This document shows positions 18,627 through 28,811 of a stretch of 64,000 bases of DNA, piece after piece. The position numbers were made by a program, and so were the translations under genes. The notes beneath the pieces are model-generated. The model made no database searches. It was not told the DNA's origin and worked only from the letters and a program-made list of their open reading frames with translations. The stretch is from G963662655 sp963665015 (GTDB lineage Bacteria; Cloacimonadota; Cloacimonadia; Cloacimonadales; JAIOQZ01), in the NCBI GenBank assembly GCA_963665015.2, contig CAXXSY010000004.1, positions 372,001 to 436,000 on the forward strand. Reading direction: 5' to 3'. Position 1 is the stretch's first letter. Every line of letters begins with the position of its first letter.

Positions 18627-18761
18627 AAATAACAACTCGGTTCGGCCGGGAAACCGGTCGGACCGGCAATCATACCATGAGCATGATACTATGCCTCAAT
18701 CGGTGCGTGTTAAAAGTCGCTATCAATCCATTAAATATGATAAAAGAATAACGGAGGAACA

Positions 18762-21173
18762 ATGAAACGATTGATAAGATGGATGTCGGTTTGCCTGTTG
18801 CTCTCGCTTGGTTCACTCTCGCTCTTCGCGCAGACCACCTACCTCATCGACAACACGGGCTCCGGTGATTTCCTGTCCTTTACCGAAGCCATCAACTACC
18901 TGAACGGGCTCGACACGATCCCCGCAGGTGGTATCCGGTTTCAAGTCACGTCCGGCCAGGATTTCTACGAGAACCCGCCCATGATCTTCAATGTCGAAGG
19001 CACCTACAGCAGTCCGGTGATTTTCTCGGCGACATCGATCGGCGACGACAATTATCCGACGATCTATCTCAACGAGGTCAACGGACGCGCGCTGCAGATT
19101 GCGAACAGCAGTTACATCGAGATCAACGGCATCCGAATTGCCGATCCAACGCCGACCGACGGCACAAATTACCTGGCAGGAATCGATATCGAGGACGAAT
19201 CAGGCGAGGTCACGACGAGCGACATCACGATACGCAATTGCCACGTGGTCAACGCCGCGTTTGCTGGGATCATGAATCTTGTTCGCACCAGCGGCATCCG
19301 TATCGAGGACAACGTCGTAGAGATGACAATCGATTTCAATTACGCAATTTACGGGTTGTCAGTCACCGGAATTCGCCAGAGCGCTGTGACAGCCTACGAC
19401 GCGGTCGTGACGCGGAACCGGATTATCATACCGCAACCGTCGGACGTCTATGGCGCTGCGCCTACGGGAATGTACATATCGAGCGGATCAGCCAGCAACA
19501 ACATGATCTACATCAAGAACACGAACGACACGAAGCGGGGAATCGAGGTCGGTGTGAACAATCCCTCATCGAGCGTCTATGTCTTCCACAACACCGTGGT
19601 TCTGTCCGGAGGAAACGCGACGGCGGGTAGCTATTGCCTGTATGCCTACATGTCTGAAAACGCCCATCTGACGGCGCGCAACAACATCTTCATCAACGAC
19701 TGCATCAACATGTCCGGTTCCTATAATATGGCGGTCAGGATCAACGATCTCGACGCGATCTACGATCTGGACGAGAATATCTACTACTGCCGCAACGCCA
19801 TCAGCGGATTCAACGGGCAGTGGGGTTTCAGCGAATACGACGACAAGATTTTCAGCTTCCCGAACTGGCAATCGACCACCGGCCAGGACGCCAATTCCTA
19901 CTGCATGGATGTCCCGCTCGTCGATGAGGCATCCGGCGACCTGCATCTGACACACGGAGCGGCGCTGATGGACGAATTGCACAGCAGCTACTACAATTGC
20001 ACCGGCGACATGGATATCAACATCCGGTTCGTCTATTACAAGGGCTGCGACGAATACTTCGACGTTCCCTACGCGGGCGATATCTACATCAGCGAGGTCG
20101 CCGACAACCGCACCGGCGCGAACGAGAATTCCGCGTATCTGGAGTTGGCGAACATCCGCCCGTTCTCGCTCGACCTGGGAGGCTTGCAGATTCATCGCGG
20201 GACCGACAACGGCGGCACGTTCGAATACGACGGCTATACCTTCACATTCCCGGAATCCTACTCCATCCCTCCGTACAGCTTCTGCGTGGTTACGAACGGA
20301 TCCAATCAGACGACGTTCGAGAGCGACTGGGGCGTTACGGTCGATTGGTTCGTTCAGGGTAGCTCTGACCTCCAATTGACGACGGGCAAGCGATATCAGG
20401 TGCAGAACGCAGCCAGCCGGGCGGTACTGGACACCGCGCCGGTCGTCAATGAAGGAAACCGTATTGTCCAGGCCGATCAGGGAGACTGGCTGCCGCAGGA
20501 ATCAGCGGACAACGCGACGCCCGGTCAGGTCGATAACGGGCAGACTCTCCCCGTTACATTGTCCTCCTTCACCGCCGGCGTGCTTTCCGAAGGTGCCGTC
20601 TCTCTCGCCTGGACCGCGGAATCGGAGACCGATCACCTGGGCTACAACCTCTACCGCTACTCCGAGGACATCCTCGATGAGGCGTATCGTCTTAACACGG
20701 AAATCATCACACAGGGACAGCAGCACGGCACGGCAACGGATTACACCTTCGTCGATGACGATATGGACGGCGAGACCGAGTGCTGGTACTGGCTGGAGAG
20801 CGTCGCGCTGGACGGCAGATCCGACATCTTCGGTCCGATCTTCCTGCAGTTGATCGATCCGGGTGAAGAGGAAGAAGAAGAGGACGTCCATCAGGCGGTC
20901 ACGGGGATCGTGGTGATCTACCCGAATCCGTTCAATCCATCGACCACGGTCAGCTACTATCTTCGGCAGGAAACGACCGTCGAATTTTCGATATTCAACG
21001 TGCTCGGGCAGCGCATTCTGATGGTGGATCAGGGCGTGCAGAGCGAGGGTTTGCATCGCGTCACCTGGGAGGGCGTCGATGCCACGGGCAAGGCGGTCGC
21101 CAGCGGAACGTATTTCGTCAGAATCAAGACCGACGATGCCGTCGAAATCCGCAAGTGTCTCCTAATAAAATAA
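18762..21173 (+). CDS. Secreted beta-helix / lamin-tail protein with sorting domain
   Basis: 803 residues; RBS GGAGGAAC. Signal peptide ends near LSLFAQ. The N-terminal ~420 residues are a right-handed parallel beta-helix (repeated short strands such as ITIRNCHVVNAAFAGIMN and NNIFINDCINMSG). Next is a lamin-tail domain (about 440-560: DIYISEVADNRTGANENSAY, LELANIRPFSLDLGGLQI), an FN3-like strand region, an acidic linker (EEEEEEDV) and the C-terminal sorting domain (YPNPFNPSTTVSYYL, FNVLGQRILMV, SGTYFVRIKTD, RKCLLIK). Beta-helices often bind or cleave polysaccharide; no catalytic triad is evident. The subtilase gene starts 12 bp downstream, probably the same transcript. Confidence 0.82.
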   Translation: MKRLIRWMSVCLLLSLGSLSLFAQTTYLIDNTGSGDFLSFTEAINYLNGLDTIPAGGIRFQVTSGQDFYENPPMIFNVEGTYSSPVIFSATSIGDDNYPTIYLNEVNGRALQIANSSYIEINGIRIADPTPTDGTNYLAGIDIEDESGEVTTSDITIRNCHVVNAAFAGIMNLVRTSGIRIEDNVVEMTIDFNYAIYGLSVTGIRQSAVTAYDAVVTRNRIIIPQPSDVYGAAPTGMYISSGSASNNMIYIKNTNDTKRGIEVGVNNPSSSVYVFHNTVVLSGGNATAGSYCLYAYMSENAHLTARNNIFINDCINMSGSYNMAVRINDLDAIYDLDENIYYCRNAISGFNGQWGFSEYDDKIFSFPNWQSTTGQDANSYCMDVPLVDEASGDLHLTHGAALMDELHSSYYNCTGDMDINIRFVYYKGCDEYFDVPYAGDIYISEVADNRTGANENSAYLELANIRPFSLDLGGLQIHRGTDNGGTFEYDGYTFTFPESYSIPPYSFCVVTNGSNQTTFESDWGVTVDWFVQGSSDLQLTTGKRYQVQNAASRAVLDTAPVVNEGNRIVQADQGDWLPQESADNATPGQVDNGQTLPVTLSSFTAGVLSEGAVSLAWTAESETDHLGYNLYRYSEDILDEAYRLNTEIITQGQQHGTATDYTFVDDDMDGETECWYWLESVALDGRSDIFGPIFLQLIDPGEEEEEEDVHQAVTGIVVIYPNPFNPSTTVSYYLRQETTVEFSIFNVLGQRILMVDQGVQSEGLHRVTWEGVDATGKAVASGTYFVRIKTDDAVEIRKCLLIK

Positions 21174-21185
21174 GGAAGGTTTACG

Positions 21186-23252
21186 ATGATATGGAAAGCA
21201 AGAAATCTTATTGCGTGTTTCCTGATGATCCTCGCGGTATCGGCTATCTTCGCTCGAAACTACACCGGGCAGCTCTACTTCGAGATCAGGTCGAAGGAGA
21301 TGTTTCGGAATGGCGAGATAACGAAGAAGAGCGACATGAACCGAAACGCGCCTTCCATGAAAACACAACTGGTATTCCTCTACTTCGCAGATAAACCGAA
21401 TAACATAGTTATCAAGGAATTGCAGTCGCAGAGCGTCGAGATATTCGAAAACTCGTGGCGACCGCCGAGCAAACGGCATCCGTGGGGCTTCTTCACCGCG
21501 CGGATCCCCGCCACGATGGATATGCTGGACAGGCTCGAAAAGGACAGTCGGATCGTGAGAATCCACACCGCCGAGGGGCAACGTGAGCTCTACAACGACC
21601 GCGCGCGGCAGGAAACCGGCGTGGATGTCCTTCAAGCTCCACCCTACGACCTGGATGGATCGAGCGTCCGCATCGGTATCATCGATTCGGGATTCGAGAT
21701 CGCCAGCCTCGACCTGGACATGCCGGAGCACGCGATCGACTACAGCGCGTATCCAGACAGCGATTACACGGTTTCCAACGCCAATACCGGAACGGGGCAT
21801 GGCACCCACGTCGCCGGTTCGATCGTCGGAAACGGAACGAACTCGAACGGCATCTGGCGCGGGATGGCACCCGACGCGCTATGGTACGGTTTCAAGGTCA
21901 TCACAGATTACACGCATATTATCACCGATGCGGCGCTGAGCCAGTCGTACTGGTCGGCTTGTTATCAGCACGATTGCGACATGGTGAACGTGAGCATCGG
22001 CGGCTGGGACGACTACCACGACGGCTCCGGCGCGCTCGAGCAGGTGATCGATCAGGTGTCCGAACACGGGATGATGGTGTTTCAGTCCGCCGGAAACGAA
22101 GCGGATGACGATCGCCATGCCTCCGGCACGCTGGCAGGCGGCGAATCGGACTATGTGCCGGTCAACGTACCCGAGTCCGCGACCCGTGATGCGTACACCT
22201 TCAATCTGGTATGGTACGACAGCCCCGACACCACCGTCGAACGCCCCATGACTATCTACTTCCACGACGAGAATCTGGACCCGATCAATGCGATATGGCA
22301 GGACATCGACGACATGACGCAGTCGCCGCGAGGCACGCAATCGCGCTGGGGAATGCTGACGCGACCCGGAGACGATCCGTTCTATGTCCGGGTTCTCAAT
22401 CAGACCGGGCACACGCTGGACTATCACCTTTTCAGCATGAGCACGGGTGCGAAATTCTCGAATCCGGATTCGATGTACACCGTTTCCTCACCCGCCGTGG
22501 CGGATATGGCGATCGCGATGGGTTCCTGGACGACCCGTGCTCGCTGGCACAGTTGGAATCACTTCCTGGTATGGGTGGAAGAGACTGTGGGCGACTACTC
22601 GCCGTTTTCCTCTCGCGGACCGCGTATCGACGGCGTGCAGAAACCGGAACTCAGCGCGCCCGGAAGCTACATCGCATCCATCCGTGACGACGACGCCATG
22701 GGCTGGCCCTTCGGAACCTGGACGACCACGGTTTTGAGCAACACCTACGCGGAAGGCGATTCGACAACCGGCGGACTTCCGGCGGACTACTTCGTCGCGC
22801 ACGGAACCTCCATGTCGTCACCGGTCGCGTGCGGCGCGGCGGCGTTGATCAAGCAGTTCGATCCGAACCTGACGCGCGAGGAGATCGTCGATCTTCTGCT
22901 GAACAACACGCGAAACGACGATTTCACCGGCGATCTGCCCAACGCGAAGTTCGGCTACGGCAAGATCGATGTGGAAGCGGCATTGATGGCGTTGATCGGT
23001 GACCAGACACCGGCGCGGGTAGAGAATGTCGAGGTCAGCATTGTGGGCGAAACCGTTTTCGTGTCCTGGGACCCTGTGATCGAGACGGTTGACGGCTACC
23101 CGATCGATCCCGACTACTACCGTGTTTACGGCGCCACAGAGCCACATACGGAGGAGTGGATCGAGCTAACGACCACCGCGCAGACCGCCTCTTCATTTTC
23201 GATACACTCAGGATACAGATTTTTCTACGTCACTTGTATTGATAACCCATAG
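21186..23252 (+). CDS. Secreted subtilisin-like serine protease (S8)
   Basis: 688 residues. A short hydrophobic signal (IACFLMILAVSAIFA) and an inhibitor-type propeptide come first. The S8 triad is complete: Asp167 in IGIIDSGFE, His205 in GHGTHVAGSIVGNG and Ser542 in HGTSMSSPVACGAAAL, with the oxyanion Asn in FQSAGNEADDD. A ~130-residue insertion separates the Asn and Ser regions. The protein ends in an FN3-like domain (VFVSWDPVIETVDGYPIDP) but lacks the YPNPFNP sorting domain of neighbouring exported proteins. It is 12 bp behind the beta-helix gene, and a strong terminator follows. Confidence 0.9.
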   Translation: MIWKARNLIACFLMILAVSAIFARNYTGQLYFEIRSKEMFRNGEITKKSDMNRNAPSMKTQLVFLYFADKPNNIVIKELQSQSVEIFENSWRPPSKRHPWGFFTARIPATMDMLDRLEKDSRIVRIHTAEGQRELYNDRARQETGVDVLQAPPYDLDGSSVRIGIIDSGFEIASLDLDMPEHAIDYSAYPDSDYTVSNANTGTGHGTHVAGSIVGNGTNSNGIWRGMAPDALWYGFKVITDYTHIITDAALSQSYWSACYQHDCDMVNVSIGGWDDYHDGSGALEQVIDQVSEHGMMVFQSAGNEADDDRHASGTLAGGESDYVPVNVPESATRDAYTFNLVWYDSPDTTVERPMTIYFHDENLDPINAIWQDIDDMTQSPRGTQSRWGMLTRPGDDPFYVRVLNQTGHTLDYHLFSMSTGAKFSNPDSMYTVSSPAVADMAIAMGSWTTRARWHSWNHFLVWVEETVGDYSPFSSRGPRIDGVQKPELSAPGSYIASIRDDDAMGWPFGTWTTTVLSNTYAEGDSTTGGLPADYFVAHGTSMSSPVACGAAALIKQFDPNLTREEIVDLLLNNTRNDDFTGDLPNAKFGYGKIDVEAALMALIGDQTPARVENVEVSIVGETVFVSWDPVIETVDGYPIDPDYYRVYGATEPHTEEWIELTTTAQTASSFSIHSGYRFFYVTCIDNP

Positions 23253-23280
23253 AGCCGCCATTACTCACGGTTCAACCTCA

Positions 23281-23312
23281 AAAGGCTGCGTTCTCCGGTT
23301 CGCAGCCTTTTT
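23281..23312. terminator. Bidirectional intrinsic terminator
   Basis: A perfect 10-bp stem, AAAGGCTGCG (23281-23290) with CGCAGCCTTT (23301-23310), has a 10-nt loop and runs into T residues on one side and A residues on the other. It lies between the convergent subtilase and beta-propeller genes and can serve both. Confidence 0.88.
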
Positions 23313-23331
23313 CAATGTTTCTTCTTTAAAA

Positions 23332-24945
23332 TCAATCGGTGATTGCAGTAACCTTGTAGAAGCTTCGGTCCTCTGTATGGGCATTCAAGTGTGTGAATTG
23401 ATTGATCGTGCTTTGACCGAGATAGACGAAGTCACCGTTGGGCCGGTCATGATAATAGATATTGTAACCGGAAGGATTGATCGGATTATCGTCAGTGTCG
23501 GCGATCACGGGATCCCATGTAAGCAGGACGTCGTTGCCCAGTTGTTCGATGTTTAGATTCTCCGGCGCTTTGGCTGCTGCTGGCTCTCCAATGCCATACT
23601 TTGCGATGAAAATATCTCTGTCCCCGTTTGATTCTGCCGAGATTTCACCAAATTGACATGAATTTCTGAAATATCCGCAATGGTATATTTCATCAACGGA
23701 GGCGACGGCGATACTGATTCCCATATCAGCACCGGAGCTTCCCACACTGTCCACCCAACGCCAGTTTCCACTGCTGTCGAGGCTCGTGAGAAACATGTCG
23801 ATTGATCCGTTTGTTGGAATCTGTAGCTCATTGAAGGTTGCCGTGTAATCGAAAATTCCTGTCATATAGACATTGCCTTCGGAATCCGTATCAAGAGCAA
23901 AACCTTTGTTGTTTTGAGAATATTCACCAGCTCCACCCGCGCTTCGAACCCATGACCATCCGCCGCCTGAAAGCTTGGCGAGGAAAATGGTCTGAACGCC
24001 ATAAATACCCGGAGAGTGTGTTCCGAAGATTGACGACCCCATCTGCGTATAAAAATAACCACTGACGTAAACGCTACCGTCGGCGGCAATGGTCAGTGCT
24101 TCGGCATATTCTGGCGCTGCGCCGGATGATCTGGCGACCGAGAGCCATTCACCAGATGGATTAAGCTTACCGACGAATACGTCGTAGTGATTCGCGGTGA
24201 AAGTGAAAGTTCCGGCAGTTACAGTAAGAAGCCCGCTGCCGGTTACATAGATATCGCCATTGGAAGCAACAGCAATGTCTCGACCATAGTCCCAGTTTGC
24301 ACCACCTGCATTCGATACCCATAGCCAGGCGCCATCGCTGCTGATCTTGGCCACGTATATATCGTAGTATCCGTTCGAGGTCATCGTCAAGCTTCCGAAC
24401 GCGGAGTTCGGACCGGCTTCGCCAACTACGTATGCATTACCGGATGAATCCACGTCGATCGTCGCGGCGGTGTCCCAGTAATTTGATCCGGCGCCGATAG
24501 CCCACAGCCATTCACCATCACTGTTCAGCTTTGCAGCGAATATATCGGTTCCGCCGTAGCCGCTTAAAGAAGTGGAGCCGATTATCGTCGAATTTCTGTA
24601 CGTCCCCTGAATGAAAACGTTACCATTGCTATCGACAGCGATACCGGTACCGCTATCGTCGCTTGAATCGCCACCCCTGACAGCCCATAGCAGATTGCCG
24701 GAAGAATCGTGTTTCGTAACGAAAATATCCGATCCGCCTGCTGACGGTAACTCTGTCGATCCGAATTGGACTGTAGCGTTGAATGCCCCGGTTGCATAGA
24801 TATTGCCCAGATGATCGACAACAACATCATTGGCTACGTCGTAATCCCAGTTGCCATGCGAAGATACCCACTGCCAATCCATGCTCTGAGCGGCTAAACT
24901 CAGCATGGTCAGTATCAACACGAATAGAATTGCAAACTTCTTCAT
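23332..24945 (-). CDS. Secreted SBBP-type beta-propeller protein
   Basis: 537 residues from ATG 24945 (AGAGAGGAAAAG upstream); an in-frame start ten codons earlier precedes the signal peptide MKKFAILFVLILTMLSLAA. About eight ~50-residue repeats carry the SBBP signature: D-x-x-G-N-x-Y-V-T-G, then F-G/L-x-L-x-S-x-G-x-x-D-I-F-V-A-K, then S-G-x-W-x-W. They form a beta-propeller. The C-terminus is an FN3-like domain (LLTWDPVIADTDDNPINPSG) of the same type as the end of the convergent subtilase, without a YPNPFNP sorting domain. Probably exported or surface associated; function unknown. Confidence 0.86.
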   Translation of the reverse strand: MKKFAILFVLILTMLSLAAQSMDWQWVSSHGNWDYDVANDVVVDHLGNIYATGAFNATVQFGSTELPSAGGSDIFVTKHDSSGNLLWAVRGGDSSDDSGTGIAVDSNGNVFIQGTYRNSTIIGSTSLSGYGGTDIFAAKLNSDGEWLWAIGAGSNYWDTAATIDVDSSGNAYVVGEAGPNSAFGSLTMTSNGYYDIYVAKISSDGAWLWVSNAGGANWDYGRDIAVASNGDIYVTGSGLLTVTAGTFTFTANHYDVFVGKLNPSGEWLSVARSSGAAPEYAEALTIAADGSVYVSGYFYTQMGSSIFGTHSPGIYGVQTIFLAKLSGGGWSWVRSAGGAGEYSQNNKGFALDTDSEGNVYMTGIFDYTATFNELQIPTNGSIDMFLTSLDSSGNWRWVDSVGSSGADMGISIAVASVDEIYHCGYFRNSCQFGEISAESNGDRDIFIAKYGIGEPAAAKAPENLNIEQLGNDVLLTWDPVIADTDDNPINPSGYNIYYHDRPNGDFVYLGQSTINQFTHLNAHTEDRSFYKVTAITD

Positions 24946-25371
24946 CAGCTTTTCCTCTCTTTTCTGATTTCTCATTCAAAGAACTCCTGAAGATATTGGA
25001 GTCCTTGTTCAAGCGCCATTCATCCATTCCACGAGTGGGTGAAGCCAGATGTCGGCGTAAGTGGTTGTCAAGAACTATATCCTCTTTATTTCTTAATAAT
25101 TACGCTCTTTTCGGTGAAGCACTCTTTGGATTGAAAATGTAGCGGACTTTGCGTGTTTGACCAATATCAATTATCGGGAAGAATGTAAAGATCGTCACAA
25201 ATTCTTTGCTTCTGTGATTCTGCAGGATCGCAAACGTTTTCCTTGAAGTCTTTTTTCTTGACGACAAGTGGTTGTCTTGAGCATGGCTTGTTTGATCTCG
25301 AAACGGCGGGGGTCACCTGTCCGCTTTTGTAGAACGAGTACGCTAAACATCAATAAATCAAAGGACATCGA
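24946..25371. other. 426-bp intergenic region between divergent genes
   Basis: This gap separates the beta-propeller gene from mtnA. It is AT-rich and holds the unassigned promoters of both. The phrase AAGTGGTTGTC occurs twice (about 25059 and 25265), the second inside a small GACAA-GTGG-TTGTC hairpin. No ORF, tRNA or riboswitch was recognised. Confidence 0.4.
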
Positions 25372-26400
25372 ATGATCGAAAAGCTTCATTACGGAACCAT
25401 GCAACAACCGCTCACAGAATTTATCCGCAGCATCCGTCTGGTGCGGGACGAGGTGCTGATGCTCGACCAGACCCTGCTTCCGATGGGAGAGGAAACGCTG
25501 GTGATCCGCGACTACCGTCAGTGCATCGAGGCTATCAAGATGCTCCGAATCCGTGGCGCACCCGCAATCGGAATCGCAGCCGGCGCTGCCGCCTGGCTCG
25601 CGGCGATGGAATTCAGCGGACGGGATAACTATATCGAATTGATGAATCGAGCACTGGACGAGATCGAGGCCAGCAGACCGACCGCCGTGAACCTCTTCAA
25701 GGCGACGACCGCGATCCGGCGGTTGATTACCGCGGGAAACGGCAACAGGATTCTCGACTATACGAACAAGCTGATCGAGTACGAGACCGACGCCTGCTTC
25801 AACATGGGGATCAATGGTGCAAAAGAGATCGAGGGCGAACCGCTGGGCATCCTTACCCACTGCAACACCGGTTCGCTGGCGACGGTGGGCATCGGAACGG
25901 CGCTGGGCGTGATTCGCACCATCGCACGGGATCGAAGGGTACACGTGTTCGTCGATGAGACAAGACCGCTCCTGCAAGGCGCGCGCCTGACCACCTGGGA
26001 GCTGATGCAATCCGGCATTCCGTGTACGCTGATCACCGACAGCATGGCGGCATCGGTGATGCGCTCGGGCGTTATCGACTGCGTCATCACCGGCGCGGAC
26101 AGGATCGCCGACAACGGCGACTCGGCAAACAAGATCGGCACGTACGGTCTCTCGATCCTGGCAAAGAACTTCGACATACCGTTTTACATCGTGGCGCCCG
26201 TATCGACCATCGATCGCCATACACCGACCGGCAAGGACATCCGCATCGAACAACGCACCGCGAGCGAAGTGGCGGGATTCCGCGAGCTGCGCACCGCGCC
26301 GGAAGGATGCGGTGTCTATAATCCGGCGTTCGATGTCACACCCGCTGAAAACATTACCGCCATCATCACCGAAACGGAAGTCTGGCACCCGGGGAGTTGA
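25372..26400 (+). CDS. mtnA: S-methyl-5-thioribose-1-phosphate isomerase
   Basis: 342 residues. It isomerises methylthioribose-1-phosphate to methylthioribulose-1-phosphate in methionine salvage. Family motifs are clear: IRGAPAIGIAAG, THCNTGSLATVGIGTALG with catalytic Cys164, ITGADRIADNGDSANKIGTY with catalytic Asp243, and APVSTID near the C-terminus. Length and motif spacing separate it from eIF2B-alpha-type or R15P isomerases. It is the first gene of a five-gene plus-strand run. No other mtn genes are in the window. Confidence 0.95.
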   Translation: MIEKLHYGTMQQPLTEFIRSIRLVRDEVLMLDQTLLPMGEETLVIRDYRQCIEAIKMLRIRGAPAIGIAAGAAAWLAAMEFSGRDNYIELMNRALDEIEASRPTAVNLFKATTAIRRLITAGNGNRILDYTNKLIEYETDACFNMGINGAKEIEGEPLGILTHCNTGSLATVGIGTALGVIRTIARDRRVHVFVDETRPLLQGARLTTWELMQSGIPCTLITDSMAASVMRSGVIDCVITGADRIADNGDSANKIGTYGLSILAKNFDIPFYIVAPVSTIDRHTPTGKDIRIEQRTASEVAGFRELRTAPEGCGVYNPAFDVTPAENITAIITETEVWHPGS

Positions 26401-27683
26401 GATTGCGTGTCGGTCTGATCGGTCTCGGGCTTATCTGCACAATTCAACTCTTGCCGTGCATCGAAGGCGTGAAGCCACCCTACAGAACGGATGAACTGGC
26501 GAGGAAACGGTTCAGCGTGCTCGAACTCTTCCAGCCGGAAGACCCAGAGTATCGAAGGCCGATGATCGTTGATATCGATGGCTCGTACCGTGAAGACTAT
26601 TGGGTGACGTCCATCGGATTCCGCGATTCGACCGTATCAGTGAAATCCACCGAGCGATACCGGGACGAACTCTACGCCATCGACAGCCGTATCGGATTCC
26701 TGGACAACGAAATCGTATATCGAAGGGAAAGCTGGGATCACAAGCCGGACTGGAATGAGGTGAACGCCCACCTCGCTTTCGACTGTCCCGTCGGATCGAC
26801 CGTGATCGATGTCGGATACACGGGGGCGGACAAGCAATTCTTCCACGGAAGTCTGGATCACCTTATCTCGATCGACAACTACGCCGTTCGCGCAAACTTT
26901 CAGGGCATGAACACCGACGATCATCCCGCGATCGCAGGACTATCGCTATGCTACGGCAACGACGCTCTACGGCTCATGGTCGGCACGAACTGCGATTCGG
27001 ACGAGGAAATTTCGCCCTGGCTCGGTTTCCTCTGGCACTCCGGCAATCGTTTCCTGGTCTCCGGTGGATATGAAAAATCGCTTCAAGCCTACCCGTATCG
27101 ACGGTGGTTCGAACCGCTTCCCTTGCGATGGAAGACAAGCAAAAAGCCGGAAGACACAGCGCAGGCGATCATGAACGAGCGCGCGGAACTGGGTGTGGAA
27201 CTCCACGCGGGAAAGACCCGGCACGAACTTCGATGGCAATACGATCACGGCGATACGAAATACGATGTTGACTGGCAGGACGACCGTTTTACGATTGTCC
27301 ACGTCGATCGGTCGCTGGATCATCACCGGGTCGATTATTCGTTCGGGTGGTCGCGGTTCGAGATGGCATATCGGTGGCAGGACGACGAGCGATTTGAGTT
27401 TGACCCGGCGCACAAGGTGTCTGCGTCCTGGGACAGGCTGATCGTACCGTTCGTTCATCTGGGCGTCCTGGGGAACTGGCAGCACGATATTGAAATACGG
27501 GACGAGTCGTTTGACCGGTGGGAATACGGCGCGTCCGTTTCCTATCAGGGCGTGCAGAACTGGGTCTTCACGCTTCAAGGGATACTTTGCGACGACGACT
27601 TACCTGAGAGAGTAATGAAAGACTCCTATCGGCTTTCCGTCAACATTGCCTACAGGCAGGGAGAATATGAACGTTTACACTGA
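26397..27683 (+). CDS. Unknown exported protein, beta-strand rich (outer-membrane candidate)
   Basis: 428 residues starting at a TTG that overlaps the mtnA stop (GGGGAG just upstream). The N-terminus (MRLRVGLIGLGLICTIQLLP) is a signal peptide. The rest alternates short polar/aromatic strands with Asp/Arg-rich turns (for example LAFDCPVGSTVIDVGYTG, LRWQYDHGDTKYDVDW and SFGWSRFEMAYRWQDDERFE), as in outer-membrane beta-barrels. No family recognised. Its 3' end overlaps the next gene by 17 bp. Confidence 0.65.
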   Translation: MRLRVGLIGLGLICTIQLLPCIEGVKPPYRTDELARKRFSVLELFQPEDPEYRRPMIVDIDGSYREDYWVTSIGFRDSTVSVKSTERYRDELYAIDSRIGFLDNEIVYRRESWDHKPDWNEVNAHLAFDCPVGSTVIDVGYTGADKQFFHGSLDHLISIDNYAVRANFQGMNTDDHPAIAGLSLCYGNDALRLMVGTNCDSDEEISPWLGFLWHSGNRFLVSGGYEKSLQAYPYRRWFEPLPLRWKTSKKPEDTAQAIMNERAELGVELHAGKTRHELRWQYDHGDTKYDVDWQDDRFTIVHVDRSLDHHRVDYSFGWSRFEMAYRWQDDERFEFDPAHKVSASWDRLIVPFVHLGVLGNWQHDIEIRDESFDRWEYGASVSYQGVQNWVFTLQGILCDDDLPERVMKDSYRLSVNIAYRQGEYERLH

Positions 27684-28809
27684 GATAATCGATCAATACG
27701 ATCCGGAGCGTGTTTACCGGTTCGTGAAACGAACGCTGGAGCCGGTTCTGGACGCGAATCCGGAAAAACAGACCATTCTGCTCAAACCCAATCTGCTGGG
27801 AAGATTCTCACCGGAGCGTGCCGTGACGACGCATCCTGTCGTGATGGACGCGGTCGCACGTCTGCTGCACGAGAAGGGAAAGACTATCTGGATCGGAGAT
27901 TCTTCGGGCGGTACGGTCAGCAGTGAATATGTCTATGCCGGAACGGGTGTGAAGGAGATCGCGAAGAAGTACGGTGGCAAGGCGATCAGCTTCGAGAAGA
28001 GCGGTGCGGTCAAGAAGCGCGTGACCTTCCCGGACGGATCGACGGTCGAGCTGATCTTCTCGAAAGCGTTTTTCGACGCGGACGGCGTGATCAACCTCTG
28101 CAAGCTCAAGACCCACAGCCTGATGCGCTACACCGGCGCGGTCAAGAACCTCTACGGCGTGATACCGGGGCTGAAGAAGGTCGATTTTCACCGCGAGTTT
28201 CCCAAGCCGCCGCATTTCGGGAATCTCCTCACCGAAATTTACGTCGCGCTGAAGGAGAAAATTCTGTTCAACGTTATGGACGGCATTCTGGGCATGGAGG
28301 GCACCGGACCATCCTCTGGGAAGCCGCGACATTTCAACGCCATGCTGGCGTCCGAACACGCGCCTTCGCTGGACAAGGTCGCGCTGGAGGCGATGGGCTT
28401 CAAGCTGTCGCAGATCGGCTATGTCCGCGACGCGCTGAAGCGGGACGGAATCGAGCCTGCCCGGATCGAGGTGCGGGATGAAAACGGACCGCTGGATTTC
28501 GGGAAGGTAGAAATCAATCCGGTGCTGTGGAGAAGCCGGTTTCTGGGCTCGTTACCCGGCGACGTTCGCAAGATCCTGCGAAAAATCATTGACTACTATC
28601 CCGCCTATAAATCAAACTGTAAATTGTGTGGAATCTGTATTGAGAGTTGTCCTGTCAAAGCTATTTCGTTACCTGAAGGGGCAAGTGTACCTGTTATCGA
28701 TCGCAATAAATGTATCAAGTGCCTGTGCTGCCATGAATTCTGTCCTCACGACGCCATGGAGATCAAGGGTACGTTTATCGCGAATCTGATCTTACGAAGA
28801 GAGAAGTAA
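27667..28809 (+). CDS. DUF362 domain protein with two 4Fe-4S clusters
   Basis: 380 residues from ATG 27667, preceded by GGGAGA. The N-terminal ~290 residues are a DUF362 domain (LLKPNLLGRFSPERAVTTHP, GDSSGG, KLKTHSLMRYTGAVKNLYG). The C-terminus is a bacterial-type ferredoxin pair: CKLCGICIESCPVKAI and CIKCLCCHEFCPHDAM, eight cysteines for two [4Fe-4S] clusters. DUF362 ferredoxin proteins are common in anaerobes and their reaction is unknown; an electron-transfer role is inferred. It overlaps its upstream neighbour and is 2 bp from the MBL gene, so it belongs to one transcript. Confidence 0.88.
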   Translation: MNVYTEIIDQYDPERVYRFVKRTLEPVLDANPEKQTILLKPNLLGRFSPERAVTTHPVVMDAVARLLHEKGKTIWIGDSSGGTVSSEYVYAGTGVKEIAKKYGGKAISFEKSGAVKKRVTFPDGSTVELIFSKAFFDADGVINLCKLKTHSLMRYTGAVKNLYGVIPGLKKVDFHREFPKPPHFGNLLTEIYVALKEKILFNVMDGILGMEGTGPSSGKPRHFNAMLASEHAPSLDKVALEAMGFKLSQIGYVRDALKRDGIEPARIEVRDENGPLDFGKVEINPVLWRSRFLGSLPGDVRKILRKIIDYYPAYKSNCKLCGICIESCPVKAISLPEGASVPVIDRNKCIKCLCCHEFCPHDAMEIKGTFIANLILRREK

Positions 28810-28811
28810 AG

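Noticed and set aside
16527..18635. 700-codon open frame antisense to the CarboxypepD_reg lipoprotein
   Set aside because: It is a GC-driven shadow of a repetitive gene; no RBS, signal peptide or family features. The same holds for long antisense frames in gyrB (36473-38362), nrdD (43631-45601), feoB (55519-57270) and the tricorn gene (57629-59530).
25059..25276. AAGTGGTTGTC repeat pair upstream of mtnA as a SAM or methionine riboswitch
   Set aside because: No SAM-I/II core or T-box features; just an 11-nt repeat and a small hairpin.
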